Both the position numbers and the translations under genes were made by a program. Under the pieces are notes generated by a model. The model had not been told where the DNA came from. It saw nothing but the letters and a program-made list of their open reading frames with translations, and did no database searches. From NCBI RefSeq assembly GCF_044763875.1, contig NZ_JBIWGZ010000007.1, forward strand, positions 62,001 to 126,000: DNA of 64,000 nucleotides, read 5' to 3'. This document shows positions 60,358 through 64,000 of the stretch, piece by piece (positions within the stretch are counted from its first letter, which is position 1; each line of letters starts with the position of its first letter). This stretch comes from Rummeliibacillus sp044763875 (GTDB taxonomy: Bacteria; Bacillota; Bacilli; Bacillales_A; Planococcaceae).

Positions 60358-61845
60358 ATGGCAACTAAAGAGGAAATCGTCAAGTCCGTTCCTCAAACTG
60401 GATTCTTCGGACATCCAAAGGGATTATTTAGTTTGTTCTTTACAGAATTCTGGGAACGCTTCTCATACTATGGTATGAAGGCAATTCTTATATATTTCAT
60501 GTACGATACAGTACAAAATGGTGGCTTGGGGTTAGATAAAACTACAGCTACTTCAATTATGGCAATTTATGGTTCTTTAGTATACATGTCAGGTATTATT
60601 GGTGGATGGGTTGCGGACCGTATTTTAGGTACTAGAAGAACAATCTTCTGGGGCGGTATTTTAATTATGGTTGGTCATATCTGCTTAGCAGTTCCTGGTG
60701 GCTTACCATTCTTATTTACTTCAATGGTATTTATTATTATTGGTACTGGCTTATTAAAACCAAACGTATCATCAGTTGTTGGTGATATTTACGCAGCTGA
60801 CGATAACCGTCGTGATGCAGGCTTCAATATCTTCTATATGGGTATCAACGCAGGTGCGTTCATCTCTCCACTAATTGTAGGTGCCGTAAAAGAAAATTAT
60901 AACTATCATATAGGTTTTGGTATTGCAGGAATTGGTATGGCTATTGGGTTATTCATGTTCACACTTAACCAAAAACAAAAATTGGGTCTTGCGGGTGTAG
61001 AACCTAAAAATCCATTAAATGCCAAAGAGCGTAGTAGCCTTCTTAAAAAATCGATTGTAGTAGTTATTGTACTAGCGGTATTAGTTTTAATTGCAGCAAT
61101 GAGTGGTAACTTATCAATCGATGGAGCTGTTAACTTCTTCACAGTAATCGGTTTATTAGCACCAATCGCAATATTTACTTGGATGTTCTCTAGTAAAAAA
61201 ACAAAAAAAGAAGAGAAGTCACATCTTCTAGCATATATTCCATTATTTATTACGGGGACTATGTTCTGGATTATTCAAGAACAAGGTTCAACTATTCTTG
61301 CTACTTATGTAGCTGAACGTACTGATTTAACAGTTGGATCATATAAAATTCCACCTTCTTGGTTCCAATCATTAAACCCATTATTTATCATTACAATGGC
61401 TCCAATCTTTGCTTGGATTTGGGTTAAATTGGGCAATCGTCAACCATCTACACCAATTAAATTTTCATTATCACTATTATTTGCTGGTTTATCATTCATA
61501 ATCATGATTATCCCTGCAATATCTTCTGGTGGTAAAGAATTAATAAACCCATTGTGGATTGTTCTTTCATTCTTCCTAGTAGTAGTCGGTGAATTACTGA
61601 TGTCACCAGTGGGCTTATCAGCAACAACGAAATTAGCTCCAGCTGCATTTGCTGCACAAACCATGTCACTTTGGTTCTTAGCTAGTACTGCAGCTCAAGC
61701 AATAAATGCACAACTTGCAAAAGTCTTTGCTAAAGTGACAGAAGTTCAATACTTTAGTTATCTTGGTGGACTAGCAATTGCACTTTGTATTATTATGCTA
61801 CTCTTAACTCCATGGATTTCTAAGAAAATGGGAACCATTAAATAA
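60358..61845 (+). CDS. POT-family peptide transporter
   Basis: This 495-residue proton-coupled oligopeptide transporter (PTR2/POT, DtpT type) has 14 helices. The signature FFTEFWERFSYYGMKAIL near residue 25 includes the E-x-x-E-R-F proton/peptide motif; the second PTR2 signature GINAGAFISPLIVGAVKENY lies near residue 165, and WIIQEQGSTILATYVAERTD near residue 310. It imports di- and tripeptides. The ATG at 60358 follows GAAGGAGAG; a longer upstream frame lacks a site. It has a consensus SigA promoter and a strong terminator, so it is an autonomous, probably well-expressed gene. Confidence 0.92.
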   Translation: MATKEEIVKSVPQTGFFGHPKGLFSLFFTEFWERFSYYGMKAILIYFMYDTVQNGGLGLDKTTATSIMAIYGSLVYMSGIIGGWVADRILGTRRTIFWGGILIMVGHICLAVPGGLPFLFTSMVFIIIGTGLLKPNVSSVVGDIYAADDNRRDAGFNIFYMGINAGAFISPLIVGAVKENYNYHIGFGIAGIGMAIGLFMFTLNQKQKLGLAGVEPKNPLNAKERSSLLKKSIVVVIVLAVLVLIAAMSGNLSIDGAVNFFTVIGLLAPIAIFTWMFSSKKTKKEEKSHLLAYIPLFITGTMFWIIQEQGSTILATYVAERTDLTVGSYKIPPSWFQSLNPLFIITMAPIFAWIWVKLGNRQPSTPIKFSLSLLFAGLSFIIMIIPAISSGGKELINPLWIVLSFFLVVVGELLMSPVGLSATTKLAPAAFAAQTMSLWFLASTAAQAINAQLAKVFAKVTEVQYFSYLGGLAIALCIIMLLLTPWISKKMGTIK

Positions 61846-61860
61846 AATTAGTTTTATACA

Positions 61861-61917
61861 GGACCTGTCCTATCAAAGTCGGTTATTCCGATTTTGTAGG
61901 ACAGGCCTTTTTTATTT
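61861..61917 (+). terminator. Rho-independent terminator
   Basis: GGACCTGTCCTA pairs with TAGGACAGGCC, with an inner AAGTCGG/CCGATTT stem, then TTTTTTATTT. Confidence 0.88.
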
Positions 61918-62092
61918 CAAAGACTATGTTAATGGATCCTGTTGATTTCGTATCCATAGTTCCAGCACAATATAGATTCTCTACAAATAGTAGCAATCCT
62001 ATTTAACAGTGCCTATTAAAAAAGATAAATGAGAATAGGAAAACGAAAAAAGTGAGTAATTATCGGCGTTTTCCGTTAATTCTCCTTTTATT

Positions 62093-62175
62093 TGATAATC
62101 ATTTTCAATTAATCGTTGAAAATGATTATCAAGATGATATAATAAATATTGTGAGTTAAATGATAATGATTTTCA
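62093..62175. promoter_or_regulatory. Cluster of Fur-box-like sites upstream of yclN
   Basis: TGATAATCATTTTCA (62093-62107) and TTGAAAATGATTATCA (62116-62131) form a large palindrome; AATGATAATGATTTTCATT (62159-62177) adds a third site 45 bases before the gene. All resemble the Fur consensus TGATAATNATTATCA, so tight iron repression is expected. Confidence 0.82.
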
Positions 62176-62220
62176 TTTTCAGGTTATTGACTTACAAAAT
62201 GGAAAAAGTCGGGGATTGTT

Positions 62221-63171
62221 ATGAAGAAACGATATTTATTTTTAGCGCTGGTTGTCTTATCGATCGTATCTCTTTTCGTAGGGGTAACGAATATATCACC
62301 AAAGGATTTGCTCAATATTCATTCAGAGAAAACGCAAATTTTTCTTATTAGTCGTGTCCCTAGGTTAATCGCGATTATATTAGCAGGGGTTGGTATGAGT
62401 ATTGCAGGGTTAATTATGCAAAGTTTAAGCCGCAATAAGTTCGTGTCACCTACAACGGCGGGGACATTAGATGCAACACGTTTAGGAATTCTCGTATCGA
62501 TGCTGTTATTTGCAAACGCTTCGATGTTAGAAAAAATGGCCGTATCATTTGTATTTGCATTAGCCGGCACACTATTATTTATGCAAATTTTGAACCGTAT
62601 TAAATTTAAGGACGCAATCTTTATTCCACTAGTTGGGTTAATGTTTGGGAATATTTTATCTTCTATTACAACATTCTTCGCTTATAAGTCGAATGTGATT
62701 CAGAATATTTCGACTTGGCTGCAGGGGGATTTTTCGATGATTATGAAGGGGCGCTATGAATTGCTCTATATTAGTGTTCCGATATTAATCATTGCCTATT
62801 TGTATGCAAATCGTTTTACAGTTGCGGGAATGGGGGAAGATTTTGCAAAGAACTTAGGGCTAGCCTATAAGCGTATCGTCAATTTTGGTTTGATCCTTGT
62901 AGCTTTGGTGACTACTACGGTTGTGCTTACAGTAGGTATGATTCCATTTTTAGGTTTGATCATCCCGAACATCGTTTCCATTTTTAAAGGAGATCATTTA
63001 CAAAAGACTTTGCCACATACCGCTTTGCTAGGAGCAATCTTCCTATTGATATGCGATATTTTGGGTCGTGTGTTGATTTATCCATATGAGATTTCGATTA
63101 GCTTAATGGTAGGCGTCATCGGCAGTGCAGTCTTCCTATTCTTGTTGTTTAGGGGGAGAGCATATGCGTAA
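62221..63171 (+). CDS. yclN: Siderophore ABC transporter permease (YclN-like)
   Basis: This 316-residue protein is a FecCD-family permease with about nine helices. Family segments are SRVPRLIAIILAGVGMSIAG with LIMQSLSRNKFVSPTTAGTL, and LTVGMIPFLGLIIPNIVSIF with the coupling helix for the ATPase. It is closest in appearance to B. subtilis YclN, which imports petrobactin with YclO, YclP and YclQ. The stop overlaps the next permease's start by 8 bases. Three Fur-like sites upstream indicate iron control. The ATG follows GTCGGGGAT. The petrobactin specificity is inferred from similarity and order. Confidence 0.88.
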   Translation: MKKRYLFLALVVLSIVSLFVGVTNISPKDLLNIHSEKTQIFLISRVPRLIAIILAGVGMSIAGLIMQSLSRNKFVSPTTAGTLDATRLGILVSMLLFANASMLEKMAVSFVFALAGTLLFMQILNRIKFKDAIFIPLVGLMFGNILSSITTFFAYKSNVIQNISTWLQGDFSMIMKGRYELLYISVPILIIAYLYANRFTVAGMGEDFAKNLGLAYKRIVNFGLILVALVTTTVVLTVGMIPFLGLIIPNIVSIFKGDHLQKTLPHTALLGAIFLLICDILGRVLIYPYEISISLMVGVIGSAVFLFLLFRGRAYA

Positions 63172-64000
63172 CAGTATGAAAATGATTATATTAGTGATTC
63201 TTGCTGCTATGTTTTGTTGCTTATATCTATTTCAAGGCTTAAGTGGTAATTATGATTACATATTGCCTCGCCGTACAATCAAAGTGATAGCGATGGTGTT
63301 AACCGGTGTTTCAATTGCTTATTCAACTGTAATATTCCAAACAATCACACATAATCGCATTTTAACCCCAAGTATTATGGGATTAGATTCGTTGTATTTG
63401 TTATTGCAAACAGTCATCATCTTCTTCCTCGGATCTAGTCATGTGGCGATTATGAATGCACAAGTGAATTTCATTATTTCCGTAGTTGTAATGATTGGCT
63501 TTGCTTTATTGCTCTATCAGTTTTTATTTCGCTCAGGGGGCCGTCCGATTTACTTTTTACTTTTAGTCGGCATTATTGTGGGGACTTTTTTAGGAAGTGT
63601 TACAACTTTCATGCAAGTGTTAATCGATCCTAATGAGTTTGCTCGAGTGCAAGATAAGATGTTCGCAAGTTTTAATAATGTGAATGGCGATTTAGTATGG
63701 TTTGCATTAGTAATCGTCATCATTGTTATGGTATTTGGCTGGCGTATGGTAAATCAATTAGATGTCTTATCACTTGGTCGTGAAACAGCTATTAACTTAG
63801 GTGTTCCGTACGATAAGGTAGTAAAGCGCATGCTTATCATATCTGCAGTGTTAATCGCAGTATCAACAGCATTAGTTGGGCCGATTACATTCTTTGGATT
63901 AATTGTAGCAAACCTGTCTTATCAATTTTTCAAAACATACAAGCATTCCGTGCTCATTACGGGTGCAGCTCTTATAAGTCTAGTTGCATTAATCGGTGGT
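63164..64000 (+). CDS. yclO: Siderophore ABC transporter permease (YclO-like), 3' end missing
   Basis: The gene runs off the window after 279 codons. It is a second FecCD permease: YILPRRTIKVIAMVLTGVSI then AYSTVIFQTITHNRILTPSI and MGLDS near the start, LSLGRETAINLGVPYDKVVK and GPITFFGLIVANLSYQFF later. It pairs with the preceding permease as a heterodimer in the membrane. The ATG at 63164 lies after AGGGGGAGAG inside the last codons of yclN. ATPase and binding-protein genes (yclP, yclQ) would be expected just beyond the window. Confidence 0.88.
   Translation, partial: MRNSMKMIILVILAAMFCCLYLFQGLSGNYDYILPRRTIKVIAMVLTGVSIAYSTVIFQTITHNRILTPSIMGLDSLYLLLQTVIIFFLGSSHVAIMNAQVNFIISVVVMIGFALLLYQFLFRSGGRPIYFLLLVGIIVGTFLGSVTTFMQVLIDPNEFARVQDKMFASFNNVNGDLVWFALVIVIIVMVFGWRMVNQLDVLSLGRETAINLGVPYDKVVKRMLIISAVLIAVSTALVGPITFFGLIVANLSYQFFKTYKHSVLITGAALISLVALIGG

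Noticed and set aside
1..64000. CRISPR arrays, tRNA and rRNA genes, prophage or insertion-sequence transposases
   Set aside because: I looked for regular spaced repeats, tRNA-type GGTTCGAATCC arms and transposase motifs and saw none.

Overview
The window is low-GC Firmicute DNA. Gene content points to a Bacillaceae/Planococcaceae species close to Lysinibacillus or Solibacillus. Reasons: a B. subtilis-like gene set (KimA, YkkCD-type SMR pair, AsnO-type asparagine synthase, MenA, YuaF-FloT, SigV-RsiV, YfkJ, YclNO), strong AGGAGG-type ribosome sites with many TTG/GTG starts, T-box and riboswitch leaders, and stem-loop terminators with T-runs after most genes. This placement is inferred from sequence alone. 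The region looks like ordinary chromosome: no phage, plasmid, CRISPR, tRNA or rRNA was seen.

Layout. 1-6.4 kb: GNAT acetyltransferase (cut by the window edge), DUF3977 protein, histidine phosphatase, HAD phosphatase, then a c-di-AMP riboswitch driving the potassium importer KimA, a small membrane protein, an effector-binding protein and a tyrosine phosphatase. 6.4-7.1 kb: a gene-free repeat element. 7.1-13.1 kb: MFS and DMT exporters, a GNAT enzyme, a secreted protein, a guanidine-I riboswitch with a two-gene SMR guanidinium exporter, and a regulator/GIY-YIG pair. 13.1-24.7 kb: asparagine synthase, MenA, MATE exporter, RlmA-like methyltransferase, VanZ protein, a SEC-C protein, a second repeat copy, a DUF697 GTPase, a candidate small RNA, a DUF7662-like protein and PlsC. 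24.8-33.6 kb: XRE regulator, signal peptidase I, low-Mr tyrosine phosphatase, YebC, chemoreceptor, a broken GNAT gene, YdcF-like protein, a second SEC-C protein and an M3 peptidase.

33.6-45.9 kb: a T-box leader before a SAM hydroxide adenosyltransferase, AI-2E transporter, small proteins, an esterase relic, the DUF47-Pit phosphate pair, a SigW-type promoter with yuaF-floT, a PCYCGC lipoprotein, fumarase, and a divergent LysR regulator/YeiH exporter pair. 46-64 kb: a Fur-controlled efeO-efeB-efeU iron system, SigV-RsiV, a methyltransferase, a T-box-controlled NhaC-type carrier, a GntR regulator beside a lactate-permease fossil, PutP, a VOC protein, HflX, a POT peptide transporter and, under several Fur-box-like sites, the start of a YclNO-type siderophore importer.

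How it works together. Much of the window handles transport and cell-envelope stress, and expression is often controlled in the leader RNA: c-di-AMP for potassium, guanidine for its exporter, and uncharged tRNA for the SAM enzyme and for the NhaC carrier. Two separate iron systems carry Fur-type sites. Several genes are decaying (GNAT, esterase, lactate permease). Non-coding repeats of at least three families sit between genes. The least explained items are a structured, terminator-ended RNA candidate near 22.1 kb, the two-copy repeat at 6.5 and 20.5 kb, and the pair of SEC-C proteins with TFIIB-like C-terminal helices.
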